DNA from: Bretschneidera sinensis
Taxonomy: Eukaryota > Streptophyta > Magnoliopsida > Brassicales > Akaniaceae
Assembly: GCA_023935145.1 (NCBI GenBank)
Contig: CM043700.1
Coordinates: 141,005,328-141,069,327, forward strand
Length of the DNA: 64,000 nt
Direction of reading: 5' to 3'
Part shown: one piece after another, positions 11,096-22,799 of the stretch
Position numbering within the stretch: position 1 is the stretch's first letter
Layout: each line of letters starts with the position of its first letter
Notes under the pieces: generated by a model
Seen by the model: the letters and a program-made list of their open reading frames with translations, nothing else
The model's database searches: none
What the model was told of the DNA's origin: nothing
Translations under genes and position numbers: made by a program

Positions 11096-12463
11096 GTTAA
11101 TGATTACATACATCTATTGGGTCTTTTGGAAGGTACTTACACACACATTTTTAAAGAAGACAATTACTGTACTGACCTTATTGCCCGTGACGGATACCTT
11201 GCTGATTCTAGTTTCCATTTGTTGAACTAATGTTTCATCTTTCGTTAAGAATGTTGTTTTTGATGAACTTAAAAAGTCATATTTCTCGTATATATATTTT
11301 TCATAAAATTAATAAACCTAAGTAAGAAAACAAATCTAAATTAGATCCCTTAATTAAATTGGCGAGATTATGTTTTAAAAGGAAGAATCAAATTAATACG
11401 GTTCCTCACGAGTGATGTAGTTTTAGTATTTCAAATTATGTGTTATATAAATATTAGTTTATAGAACTTACAAATACAAAAAACAATATGCATCTAACTA
11501 ACAGTATCGACCTCAATAAATTGAAATTGTGATATTGTACTTTTAAAATATAAAGAAAGAGAATAAAAGCTTTCACGGCTATTTATAAATTTAATAAAAC
11601 AAATTAAAAAACACTTGACAATATGAACTAAATTTATCCAATGTTAAGGAGCATTATTTGTTCATCGTGACTGGTACTATTTTTTAAATCGGATTTCAAA
11701 CCAACATGCGTTTTTACTTCGTTTTTTAATAACTAATAGGGTGAAAAACCTTCCTTTCATCATTTAATTTTGTCACGAACTTCATTATCGTGTGTTAATT
11801 TTCAATTGTTACAATTGAATAAGCAATGTTATTAAATTGGCTAAATTGTATCTTATATTGTCAATATGTCGTCAAAAAAGTGTTAATTTATCAATAGTAA
11901 AAATCATGTTAATGCCATATAAACTTAAATTATTATTGCTTATTTGTAAAAGACCAAAAAATACCCTATACAAATCTCAATTTAAACAAATTGATTTAGT
12001 AAAAATCAATAAAAAATTTAAAGAATTGTTAAATACAATTTTGATATTTCACATCAATTTATACATTTGTGATGTTGACATAGTTTTTATTTGAGGGAAA
12101 TTAATTCTTTACTTACCACATATTAAGGGTAGGACGTAATTCAATCAAATTAATTAAATCTAAATCAATTGAAATAATTAAAAGTTTAGAGATGAAATTG
12201 AGATTAAAGGACTAAACGATAGTTTCACCTGAATTAATATAAGTTTACGACGAAAAAAGGAAAGAAAACGAAGTGTTCACTGACCCTAGTAGGTACTCAA
12301 GCCAGTGTTCTATTTTAGTTATCCGTTCCTTTCTCACGCCTTCTCCCACATATCACATATCTTCTTCTTCCTCACTTGCCACCACCTCTTTGTCTAACTT
12401 AGTAAAGTAGCCGCCTCTATTTAATATATAAGATCTGTTTTTTATTCTTGGCAGCCGAAAGCC
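11096..12463. other. AT-rich upstream region of HEATR1-like fragment A
   Basis: No gene is seen. The last 250 bp contain a CT-rich stretch (about 12340-12415) that could be the 5' leader region of the former HEATR1-like gene; copy C keeps part of this (54480-54540), and copy B has lost it by a deletion between its sites near 25757 and 25764. Confidence 0.5.
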
Positions 12464-13008
12464 ATGGCCACCTCAATAGCTTCGCAGTTACAAGCAATCA
12501 AATCCTTTGTACAAGCTGAAGCCAAACCTCTCAACAGGCCATTCTATCCTATTCGGTCCCAAGGAAGCTGCCGATATCGATATAGACACCATTCTTGGCA
12601 ACACACTCTCAGATCAGCTTCAGTTAGGCCACATCTCACCTTTTCTGTTTGTTTCACGATAAAGCATACAGATTTCTTTCAGAAAGTAAATATTAATGGG
12701 TTTTCAACAAAGACAACATTTATGTATTTAGGGCAAACAAACTATGGCAGTCGAACAGTGGTTTGAATTTAATTCAATTCCAAATGTGTTAAATTTAAGT
12801 TACTAGATATAATTTCATATGCCTTTACTCCATAATATTCTGGATGACGCTTAATATTCTAGATATTATTATCATTTTTTCAGTTGCTAGCAAGTATGTC
12901 AATGGTTGGAATTTAAGGATTCATGTGCACAATATGGAGGACTTGATATTATGCTCTCTGCCGTACCATGACAGACATGCATTTGTTCGAATAGTTCAGC
13001 TACTTACG
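12464..13008 (+). pseudogene. HEATR1: HEATR1/UTP10-like 5' fragment, copy A
   Basis: HEATR1 (yeast Utp10) is a nucleolar HEAT-repeat protein of the U3 snoRNP/t-UTP complex needed for 18S rRNA processing. Exon 1 starts at the ATG at 12464 with MATSIASQLQAIKSFVQAEA. An 11-bp deletion near 12545, relative to copies B and C, shifts the frame after that. The former donor is altered (CAG|ATCAGC here, CAG|GTCAGC in B and C). A second coding block at about 12884-13008 reads IHVHNMEDLILCSLPYHD then HAFVRIVQLLT, typical of the family N-terminal region. The roughly 2,000-residue remainder is absent. Immediately downstream the sequence switches to the reverse-oriented ARABIDILLO-like gene. Confidence 0.8.
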
Positions 13009-13568
13009 GTTACTCCTCACATTAGTGTTCTATAAATAAAGAGGCCTACCCATGCCATGCTGGTAGACAGGGACATAATTGAATTGAGTTAAAGGGATGT
13101 ACAAAGGAAGAGTTTTCCCCATACAAACTAGTTATGCAAAGGCTTTGAGTAATTTTGGATTTGATGCATCCAACATGAAAGAAAGCAGAACCAGAAATAC
13201 TAGAAAATATGAAACGAAAATGTTTTTGGTTCAAATGCAAATGACATACCAATGCCACAATTCGACCAGCTTCTGCAATTGCTTCTCGATTTTTGTCATC
13301 TAATGATAAATTCCACCAAGCATGCGCAGCTTCCTGTCTGATTGTGTGTAGATAACATGAAATTCCCACAAAAAAAAAAAAGGAAAGTAGAAGTTTATAA
13401 AGTTAAGCTGGTCCAATAACATTACCAGGTCTAATTAACTCAAAGCTAATTTAGATTCATATCTTTAGATGAAATTACACTATAAATTAATTAGCAACAG
13501 AGAAGTTTTTCTTTTTTTGATAAGTTATTAACAGCAGACAAGATTGACCCAACAAAGTAACCTAAGTA

Positions 13569-14403
13569 GGAGAAATTATTCAGCAAACGTTAGCATGCTG
13601 ATGTGGTACTCCCAGCCAATGAAAGATGCCATATATGATCACCTGAGATTCCAATTATATGTTGGATTGATCAGCAAAACTGTCACTACAGTTTTCATAC
13701 ATTTCATATTCTTTTAGTGGTCTTATAAGAAAAGGAAAACTCTTTTAATGGCAAAAGATCTTTTTCCTCATAGCCCTCTGTCTCTCTCTCTCTCTCTCCA
13801 TTCATACAACGAGCAACTTGGTTCGTCTCCTCTTGAAAACTGCAGCAACCTCACTAACATTAACAATGGACTCTATGGCTCCCCACTTTTCTACGAGAAC
13901 AAGAGAATGCAAGGGAGGAATTATGAGGCTGTGATCTATACTTCAGGTCCCCTGGCTTTCTGTCCAATTCAATGCCCTGCCACAACTCACTTCTAATATT
14001 ACTACGGATTTTTTAAACTTTTGATTGATCTAAAGCTTGATTTTGATCCTTGTTTAACTGGCTCTTTTGTTGATTTTAACAGTGCTCATCCAACTATGTT
14101 GGATTTTATTTTTGTCAATTTCTTGGATAAATTGACCTCTGTACACTTTAGCATATTAAGTCGACCTCCAACACAGATTGGAAGATAAATAGCTCGAACA
14201 CTCGTTAAATTCACACATCATAAATGTTCACATGAAGCAGAATCACAGAGACCCACCTATGTGAAAATATTCACATCTTACTTATGCCATCCGTAGCACA
14301 AAGGAAAACTCTTTTAATGGCAAAACTCTTTTAATGGAATGAAATCTCAGGTGATCACACGTGGCATGTTTTCATTCGTTGGAGTATACTGAATAATTTC
14401 TCC
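13569..14403. mobile_element. TIR-bounded element in ARABIDILLO intron (copy A)
   Basis: The sequence at 13569-13645 (GGAGAAATTATTCAG, later GATCACCTGAGATTCC) recurs inverted at 14340-14403, giving long imperfect terminal inverted repeats of about 65-75 bp. The interior has an uninterrupted 82-codon plus-strand frame (13748-13996) with coding-like composition and no domain I recognise. Mutator-like elements have long TIRs of this type, but I found no clear 9-bp target duplication. The element is present in all three copies (also 26875-27704 and 55683-56478), so it inserted before the triplication. Confidence 0.6.
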
Positions 14404-15448
14404 CATGGTGGAGAGTTAAATTGCATATACTCGATTAAGTGACAAAATTCCCCATTTGTTATAAGTTTAATTTCTAAGAAGATGTTATACTCATCACGCG
14501 TGAAACATAAAACAGGTTACCTTACACCTTCATGTTGAGAACAAGTAAGTTGCACCAATGCTTCAAGTGCACCTACCTTTTGCCCAACGGTAGCATTATT
14601 GATATTGATATCTCCATGAGCAGCCAAATTAGCCAAAGCACGAGCAACCTAGTCAAGAGCCAAAGTAGCCTCAATTTACTAGCCAAAAAATTACCAGATC
14701 ACATATTAAATGGTCTATAATTTGTAAATGAAAATGTATAATTTTACGCTCTCTATCAGGTGAGGACATCAGGCATAAACATAGATTATTTTCAAATGTA
14801 TGAAATTGCTTCTTTTCGTGTAAAATGACCCTAGTAGATGTTAGGACATGAGATTAGCACTGAGAGTATTTCTCCACAGCTACGTTTTCCAGAAAACTGC
14901 AACTAGCAAATAATGATTTGCTTCATCTTCCACCTTGTACCAGGGTTAGGGCAATTTGGTGACAGATGAAAACACAATGACATGGCCTTGAAAATTTCAT
15001 GAAGAGTTAAAAAATGCCTATTTTATTACTTAAAATGAAGTGTGACCAGAAGCCCCTATCATTTATGCCTATGAGGCAGCGTAAGTATGCACGTCATTCT
15101 CCAAATGCAAACGAAAACAAATGTGTTCAAACACACAGGAGGCAGAATCAGTGACAATGATCAACATGACATAACAAATGGAAACCTAAGATCTATCTCG
15201 AATTATCTAAACATATACTGAAAGTTGAAACCAAAATACCTGCTTGACAGAACCACTGCCTGGACACCACCTGCCAGAACCACCTCCGTGCTACATTTGT
15301 CATCAGCAGCTAAATTTGCCAGCGCCCCAGCAGAACGTTCCTGACATTATGCACAGTAGAAAGGTCGTAATATATCCTTGAGATATTGGAGAACCACATA
15401 GGAAAGTGTAAAAGGGTAATATGTACAAGATACATACAAGAACCTCAT

Positions 15449-15596
15449 CACTGTCGGAGGTCCGCTTGAATATAAGGTCAACTAAAGCTTTTATAGCCCC
15501 TGCCTCAGCAATGGCATCTTTTCACTGTCGGAGGTCCGCTTGAATATAAGGTCAACTAAAGCTTTTATAGCCCCTGCATCAGCAATGGCACCCTGA
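15449..15596. repeat. 74-bp tandem duplication within ARABIDILLO-A exon
   Basis: The segment beginning CACTGTCGGAGGTCCGCTTG at 15449 is repeated at 15523, a period of 74 bp. Copies B and C have it once. The length is not a multiple of three, so it destroys the frame of this armadillo exon. Confidence 0.85.
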
Positions 15597-16233
15597 AAAG
15601 ATATTTCATTAACAGAAGATATAAAATTTAAGGGTTGGATATCATCAAATGCTTCAGTTAACCCAACCATATGCTCTTCCCAGACAGACAAATTCCATAG
15701 CCCTCCAGCAGCCTCTTCAGCAATCAATTTGTTCATTGACATTGCTAAATTTGCAAGGATATAATACCTCCTCTTTCCGCAACCATTTTGGCAACTTCTG
15801 AATCCACAGACAAGTTTGATATAGCCTGCATATCTCACCGGTATAATAAGTCATGCCAAATTTGAAGATTTTGATGACATTATGAAGAAATATTATATTA
15901 TAAATACAACAACACACAGGACCATTATCTAAACAAAAGTTACCCTTACTTTTGCAGCTTCAAACTGAAGTCCCTCTCGACAAGATCTTGCAAGATTCAA
16001 AAGCAGTCTTATCCCGTCGCCTTGCAGAATTGCCTCAGCCCTTCGACAATCAACTGTGGCGTTTTCATCATCAATGACTACAAAAGTTGCAACTGCAGTG
16101 GCTGCTATTTCTTGAACTTCTTCTTGTGAGCTTTGCAATAAATTGAGCAGTAGTGCTGCCCCTTGCCTCATCCAGAAATCATCAAAATCCTTTGGGTTGC
16201 TCTCAGTGATACACAAAAGTGAATGCGAGAGAA

Positions 16234-16618
16234 TGTTGAATAAGTAGAGTACAAAACTCTAATTATTTTAATAAGAAGAAAATAAAACACTCCAAAGAGA
16301 ACTCACAAAACACCAATTAGCAAGACTTTTCTTATTTAGCACTTAGCTTTGTTTTTTTTTATTTACAGGCTTGGGGATTTATAGCAAACCAAATGAAATT
16401 TACACCACATATAATTAAACTAAATTTATTTACTACCACACAAACCCATTAAATGCACCTAATTATGTTGTCTTCCACACAACCCATTAAATGCACCTTA
16501 CCTAACTTTGTAATTGTAAACAATTACATCATCAAACTAGCTATGGGCTTGGACAATACTATTGGACTTTAGATTGGGCTGGGGATTACTTATGTTGGGC
16601 TGACATTGATTCTCAACA
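16234..16618 (-). repeat. LTR of left Copia arm
   Basis: Read on the minus strand it starts TGTTGAGAATCAATG and ends CTTATTCAACA (385 bp). It is preceded on that strand by the polypurine tract AAAAGGGAG. It is the counterpart of 19544-19957. Confidence 0.85.
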
Positions 16619-18035
16619 CTCCCTTTTAATGTCAGTTCTCATTCTTTGCACTATGCCGAGCTGACAGCGAAACATTTCGAACTTGCTGGTGCTCAAACCT
16701 TTTGTGAACAAGTCCACAACTTGATCATCTATCTTGATTTGCCTCATCTCAATCTCTTCTTGCAGAACCTTTTCTCTAATAAAATGATAGTGCACTTCAA
16801 CATGCTTAGTTCTAGCATGAAAGATCGGATTCTCCGCCAAACGAATTGCCGACTGGTTGTCACAGCACATCGGAACTGCGTAATCTACTAATTGATGTAG
16901 ATCATCCATCAGTTGTTTCAGCCATTGTTGCTGCTCGATACTCAGCTTTTGTGGTTGATAATGATACCGTCGGCTGTCTCTTGCTACACCAAGAAATCGT
17001 TTCGAAACCAAGCTTAAACACATACCCAGTTGTTGATCTCTCGCATAGTCAGCATCACAGTAACCAACTAACTTGCAGTCTTCACCTTTCTTGTACAAAA
17101 GACCATAGTGAATTGTACTCTTCACATATCTCAATATTCGTCGAAGTGCTTCCAAATGAGGCTTCTTCGGATTTTGCATGTACCGACTCATCACACCAAC
17201 TGCATATGAAATGTCAGGTCGAGTCAAGATTAAGTAGATCAGACTACCTACCAATTGTCGATACATCGTCGCATCTTCCAAATCTTTTCCTTCATGTGCA
17301 CACATTTTGGCATTTGGTTCCCTCGGTGTTGAAATCGGGGCTTGCATTCGAGCATTCCAAACCTCTTCAATAAATCTTTGGAATATTTTTGCTGACAAAG
17401 AAATATTCCTTCTTGTGTGCGATCAATCTCTAGACCAAGGAAGTCCTTGAGCTGTCCAAGTTCCTTCATCTGGAAGCGGACTGATAAATTCTCCTTCGTC
17501 TGAAGAATTTCTGCCTCATCATCACTGGTTATGATTAAATCATCCACGTACACGATTGCTAGCTTTCCTTCATTGGCTTTGACAAACAAGCTAGAGTCTG
17601 CAGGTGTTACTAAATAACCACTTTGTATCAGAAATTCAGCAATCTTACCATACCACGCCCTGAGTGCTTGTTTCAATCCGTAGAGTGCTTTCTGCAACTT
17701 ACATACATATTCAGGATGATCTTGGCTTTGAAAGCCCATTGGCTGGATCATGTAAATCTCTCAATCTAGCTCTCCATGAAGAAAAACATTCTTCACATCC
17801 ATCTGCACAAACTCTAGTCTTTGTTGGCTGCAAGCGCGAGTAGAACTCGTACAGTTGTAAGTTTTGCCACAGGACTAAACGTTTCATCATAGTCTAGTCC
17901 ATATTGTTGAGAGAAACCACGAGCTACCAATCGAGCCTTATACCTCTTGATTGACCCATCTGGACGGCACTTTATCTTGTAAACCCACTTGCAGGTTATG
18001 GGTTTCACATCTCTTGGCTTTGGCATCAGATCCCA
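16619..18035 (-). pseudogene. Copia reverse transcriptase/RNase H remnant, left arm
   Basis: The minus strand encodes, in broken frames, the Copia RT core ([27 protein letters not shown], the catalytic YVDDLIIT at about 17540) and RNase H ([32 protein letters not shown]). A stop codon at 17814-17816 replaces the expected Trp after NKD; the right arm has the same stop. Further frameshifts and a deletion after YCDADYA disable it. Integrase, protease and gag are absent. Confidence 0.88.
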
Positions 18036-19549
18036 ATTCTGAGTGGATGACAGCTACGAAAGAAGAGATCACTGCACTTAGCAAAATCAAACTTGGGATC
18101 TGATGCCAAAGCCAAGAGATGTGAAACCCATATCCTACAAGTGGGTTTACAAGATAAAGCGTCGTCCAGATGGGTCAATCGAGAGGTATAAGGCTCGACT
18201 GGTAGCTCGTGGTTTCTCTCAACAATACAGACTAGACTATGATGAAATGTTTAGTCCTGTGGCAATACTTACAATTGTACGAGTTCTACTCGCGCTTGCA
18301 ACCAACAAAGACTAGAGTTTGTGGCAGATGGATGTAAAGAATGCTTTTCTTCATGGAGAGCTAGATCGAGAGATTTATATGATCCAACCAATGGGCTTTC
18401 AGAGCCAAGATCATCTTGAATATGTGTGTAAGTTGCAGAAAGCACTCTACGGATTGAAACAAGCACCCAGGGAGTGGTATGGTAAGATTGCTGAATTTCT
18501 GACACAAAATGATTATTTAGTAACACCTGCAGACTCCAGCTTGTTTGTCAAAGCCAATGAAGGAAAGCTAGCAATCGTGCTAGTGTACATGGATGATTTA
18601 ATCATAATCGGTGATGATGAGGCAAAAATTCTTCAGACGAAAGAGAATTTATCAGTCCGCTTCCAGATGAAGGAACTTGGACAGCTCAAGCACTTCCTTG
18701 GTCTAGAGATTGATCACACACAAGAAAGAATATTTCTTTGTCAGCAAAAATATTCCAAAGGTTTATTGAAGAGGTTTGGAACGCTCGAATGCAAGCCGAC
18801 TTCAACGCCGATGGAACCAAATGCCAAAATGTGTGCACATGAAGGAAAAGATTTGGAAGATGCGACGATGTATCGACAATTGGTAGGTAGTCTGATCTAC
18901 TTAACCTTGACACGACCTGACATTTCTTATGCAGTTGGTGTGATGAGTCGATACATGCAAAATCCAAAGAAGCCTCATTTGGAAGCAGTTCGACGAATAC
19001 TGAGATATGTGAAGAGTACAATTGACTATGGTCTTTTGTATAAGAAAGGTGAAGACTGCAAGTTAGTTGGTTACTGTGATGCTGACTATGCGGGAGATCA
19101 GGAGATCAACAACTAGGTATGTATTTAAGCTTGGTTCCGGAACGATTTCTTGGTGTAGCAAGAGACAGCCGACGGTATCATTATCAACTACAGAAGCTGA
19201 GTATCGGGAAGCAACAATGGCAGCTCAAGAAAGCACATGGCTGATACAACTGATGAATGATCTACATCAATCAGTAGATTACGCAGTTCCTATGTACTGT
19301 GACAACCAGTCAGCAATTCATTTGGCGGACAATCCGATCTTTCATGCTAGAACTAAGCATGTTGAAGTGCACTATCATTTTATCAGAGAAAAGGTTCTGC
19401 AAGAAGAGATTGAGATGAGGCAAATCAAGACAGATGATCAAGTTGCGGACTTGTTCACAAAAGGTTTGAGCACCAGCAAGTTCAAAATGTTTCGCTGTCA
19501 GCTCGGCACAGCGCAAAGAATGAGAACTGACATTGAGGAGGAGTGTTGA
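18036..19549 (+). pseudogene. Copia reverse transcriptase/RNase H remnant, right arm
   Basis: The plus strand repeats the same region: [20 protein letters not shown], stop at 18313-18315 in place of Trp, then an open 265-codon frame 18319-19116 with [20 protein letters not shown] and the altered catalytic motif VYMDDLIII (Val/Tyr-X-Asp-Asp retained). RNase H follows after a frameshift ([36 protein letters not shown]) and stops inside the LTR start at 19549. About 60 bp more of the RT N-terminal side is kept here than in the left arm. Confidence 0.88.
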
Positions 19550-19957
19550 GAATCAATCTCAGCCCACCATAAGTAATCCCCAGCCCAATCTAAAGTCCAA
19601 TAGTATTGTCCAAGCCCATAGCTAGTTTGATGATGTAATTGCTTACAATTACAAAGTTGGGCAAAGTTAGGTAAGGTGCATTTAATGGGTTGTGTGGAAG
19701 ACAACATAATTAGGTGCATTTAATGGGTTTGTGTGGTAGTAAATAATTTTAGTTTAATTATATGTGTGGTGTAGTTTTTATTTGGTTTGCTATAAATACC
19801 CAAGTCCTCAAGCCTTGTAAATCATCAAAAAAAAAAAAACAAAGCTAAGTGTTAAATAAGAAAAGCCTTGCTAATTGGTGTTTTGTGAGTTCTCTTTGGA
19901 GTGTTTTATTTTCTTCTTCTTAAAATAATTAGAATTTTGTACTCTACTTATTTAACA
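19544..19957 (+). repeat. LTR of right Copia arm
   Basis: It starts TGTTGAGAATCAATC directly after the purine tract GAGGAGGAG and ends CTTATTTAACA (414 bp). A TATA-like motif (CTATAAATACC, about 19790) and an A-rich tract lie in its second half. Confidence 0.88.
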
Positions 19958-22659
19958 GATTACTCACACAGTAAGCACGAGAAGGCGTCCACATATACAA
20001 GTGTGAGCTTCCAATGCATAGAACAAGACGAGGGCATGTTGTGTCCCAAGCAGCGGCTCGAATAGGATCCTTCTGCACCAAGATGGCAGCAAGCTCATTT
20101 GACATTTATTATCAAGATATGATGCTACATCATTGACGGGCAGGCTTACCAATACCTTGTTAAGGGTTTGGTTTATCTGCAGGAGGCTTCTGGAAAGGCA
20201 ATGGTAATGGGTACTTCCATAACCTCATATCTAACTCTGAAGTGTCTTCTGGAGAATCTTCTCTGGAGATGACAGAATGAGTTAAAATAAAAGACTCAAT
20301 CAAATGATTGAGAGACTGGAATTTGCATACTAAATTAAAGTAACCTTGAACCTATGAAAAATTATTCAAGCTAAAAGAAGTGGTACAGAAAAGCATAAAT
20401 TAGTGAGCTCATATTTAGACAAACACATTGAGTTCATGGCTTACGTATCATACATTAAGAGGAATGGATTAAGTATCATACATGTAGAGGAATGGATATG
20501 CATCCAAAACTTATCAGATGCAACTTAAGGTCATGCTTACCAGAATGGCTTTGTATTAAATCATCGTCCAAACATAATTCAGACATATCAAGCTGCAATG
20601 GTTCATCAACTTACTGAAAATTTAAGAAACAAAAAGTTAAAGATAGTCCTGAGGTATCAATCATCATCACATCCAGCGACCAAAAAAAGTCATTTACCTT
20701 AAAAACAGCAGCATAACAAGGGGCATGAACTGTAGATAGGTGCATAAACTCGGCAAAAGTTTTCCAAGTCAGGTGATTCAAAACCCACATCATCTGATCA
20801 TAGCTACCCACAGCAAGAAACTGGTCAGAATGAGACCATGAAATAGATTTTACACCCAGTCCACTTTCATAAGTTTGATACTTAAACAGACACCTAAACC
20901 ATCCGGGGAGTAAATTAGAACCTGTATCAAGTTAAACCATAAGCTCTTGATTTTTTGAGATAAGAATGTTCAGACTTAGACTGTAGCACATGCAAGAGCA
21001 ATGTACATTCTCAAAATTCGATAAATCATAATATAAATGATGGGGGGTTTAGTTATCAGACAAAGGGAAATGAATAGCTTGTGAGAGAATATGCAAATAC
21101 ATAATAGTAACACAATGATATTTGCACCCCAAGTCAACATGTTTCATTTATTCATCAATTAAAACCTGCAAGTCTGTAACCATTTATTCAAACTTCAAAG
21201 TGAATGAAAATCATGAAGAAAAAAATATAAGGCTTGAGCGATGTCATTATAAGAGCATAATTGGATAAAGCATCCCAATCCCACAGATTCAAACATCAAC
21301 GAGAAAGTAAGCAAATTGAAGATGAAGCACTTAATCACTTTCACCAAAGGAACAGCAAGCATAGAGGTTGCTACCTTATAATCAAGAGGTGAATCCCATA
21401 TTACAATAGCACTATCATCCGGTGACCATTCAATGTCAGCCAAGTCCAGTGTGTCAACAGAAAAAACACCCATTATCTCCTATGTATGACAAGACAGTAG
21501 ATTTACATAGTCCTTGCAATCGTGCCTTGTGCAAATTGCCGCAAGCCTTCCATATTGGGTGAACGAATCTCCCTTGGAAGCATGCTTTGGCCATTGCACA
21601 TGAACACATGCTGTGTTCACCAGTGACCAAACTGTTAACCGCAACTGAAACTCTAATGCTGTGAGCATGTGACAACTATATGGCCTCCACCTAGCATAAG
21701 CAATACCACAGGACCTTCATCTATTTTGCACATCCATTTGGGTTGGGTCAATGACCGTGCTTGTATCATCGGTCTTTTATAGAGACCACAAACAATGTTT
21801 TCAGAATCAAGCGCCTATTCTATATTGCTTATCTTATCCAAACATGAAAACAACTGCACAACCTGCATCAGACAATATAAAATACATTCACTATTTAGCG
21901 GCAAATTATTTCTATGTACCAACTCATATATACATTCAATGAAGCACATAACAACCGGATTCTATAAACTGTAAAGTGGGAAAGATTTCAACCCTTTCAA
22001 GTGTATCCTAAACTTCGCCTAGAAACATTATCTCTCCACCATCATCTATGCCTCCTTGTAACAACAGTCCAAATACAAGAACTGTCTGTCGTTACTGGTA
22101 TAAGTGTCACGAGGAATATCACTTTACGCACTATGTGACTCTATATTCAAGCGTTTTCTTTTCTTTCTTTTTTAGGGGGGGATAAATTTCTATACGTTGA
22201 AGTTGGTGTTACCTAAATGACGGGCAAGATCTAAGTATTAAGAAAATTATCCAAATTAGACCATTGAAGCTCAATCATCCAAATAAGATCATTTCAGCTC
22301 AACCATCAACTATTCCAGCTCAAATTTTCGAAATTTTCAAAAACAAAAACGAAACCAAAAAGATCACAAATCTGAACACCGTACACTTTTATGCCTACTC
22401 ATGATATATTACAAAAACACCATGAAAGATGAAACTGAGCCATTTTTCCTTTTCTCTTCCCTCACTTTCTAAGTAGCCAAAGAGAGCAATTAACAAGCAA
22501 TCATTGCTTCACTTCATCGAAATTTAAAACATTTTGTAGTACCTTAAACGAAAAAGTATCACGAATCACGAGGCGATAATTGGCAGAGACGGCAATATAC
22601 CGTGCATTTGGCCAGAAAAAGCCAGGCCCCGTCTGCTTATAAGTTCCGGTGAACTCCAT
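19958..22659 (-). pseudogene. WRAP73: WRAP73/WDR8-like gene, copy B (3' end removed)
   Basis: Exon 1 is 22543-22659 (open, starts MEFTGTYKQTGP). Exon 2 is 21375-21862, exon 3 is 20698-20921 (YESGLGVKSISW, FLAVGSYDQM, LNHLTWKTFAEFMHLST), and two further coding blocks lie at about 20152-20283 (LPFQKPPADKPNP) and 19958-20105 (ELAAILVQKDPIRAAAWD, LYMWTPS). Lesions: a one-base deletion near 21702 (shared with copy C), Trp to TAG near 21480, a frameshift at the start of exon 3 (shared with C), and a TAA after KPNP. The stretch between the last two blocks, which normally holds more WD40 sequence, is shortened. The final exon is cut by the Copia palindrome. Confidence 0.87.
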
Positions 22660-22799
22660 TTGATAAGAACCCTCGCAAAATTCTCCAGGTTTGTGATAAA
22701 ACAGTGCTGCTAATTTCTAAAATTGTGTGGGTTCTCACACGTTGACAAGATAGATAATATATGAGAAAATTCAAAAATATTTATAATTTATTTTCGGTC

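Larger units (their letters stand above)
13250..16233 (-). pseudogene. ARABIDILLO: ARABIDILLO-like F-box/armadillo gene, copy A (both ends missing)
   Basis: ARABIDILLO proteins are nuclear plant F-box, LRR and armadillo-repeat proteins that promote lateral root formation in Arabidopsis. Recognisable exons, in gene order: 15950-16233 (ARM start, e.g. GAALLLNLLQSSQEE), 15668-15825, 15438-15592, 15240-15340, 14521-14648 (ALANLAAHGDI, EALVQLTCSQHEGV) and 13250-13337 (WNLSLDDKNREAIAEAG). The F-box/LRR half is removed by the Copia palindrome at 16234. Lesions: a one-base deletion near 15762, a 74-bp tandem duplication in the third of these exons, and a deletion at the end of the fourth. The C-terminal armadillo repeats are missing, as in copies B and C. 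Confidence 0.88.
16234..19957. mobile_element. head-to-head palindrome of two Copia 3' halves
   Basis: Two 3' halves of the same Ty1/Copia family face away from each other. The left arm (16234 to about 18035) is on the minus strand and the right arm (about 18035-19957) on the plus strand, with reverse-transcriptase N-terminal regions meeting at the centre. Each arm ends outward in an LTR (16234-16618 and 19544-19957). Flanking 5-mers, GAGAA on the left and GATTA on the right, do not match, so this is not one clean insertion. The arms differ by many substitutions and separate indels, so they are not a sequencing fold-back. The left flank is ARABIDILLO exon 1 and the right flank is the WRAP73 3' exon. 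Confidence 0.9.

Noticed and set aside
13748..13996. A real small gene within the ARABIDILLO intron
   Set aside because: It lies between terminal inverted repeats of a mobile element and has no recognised family or regulatory context; kept only as a possible captured fragment.
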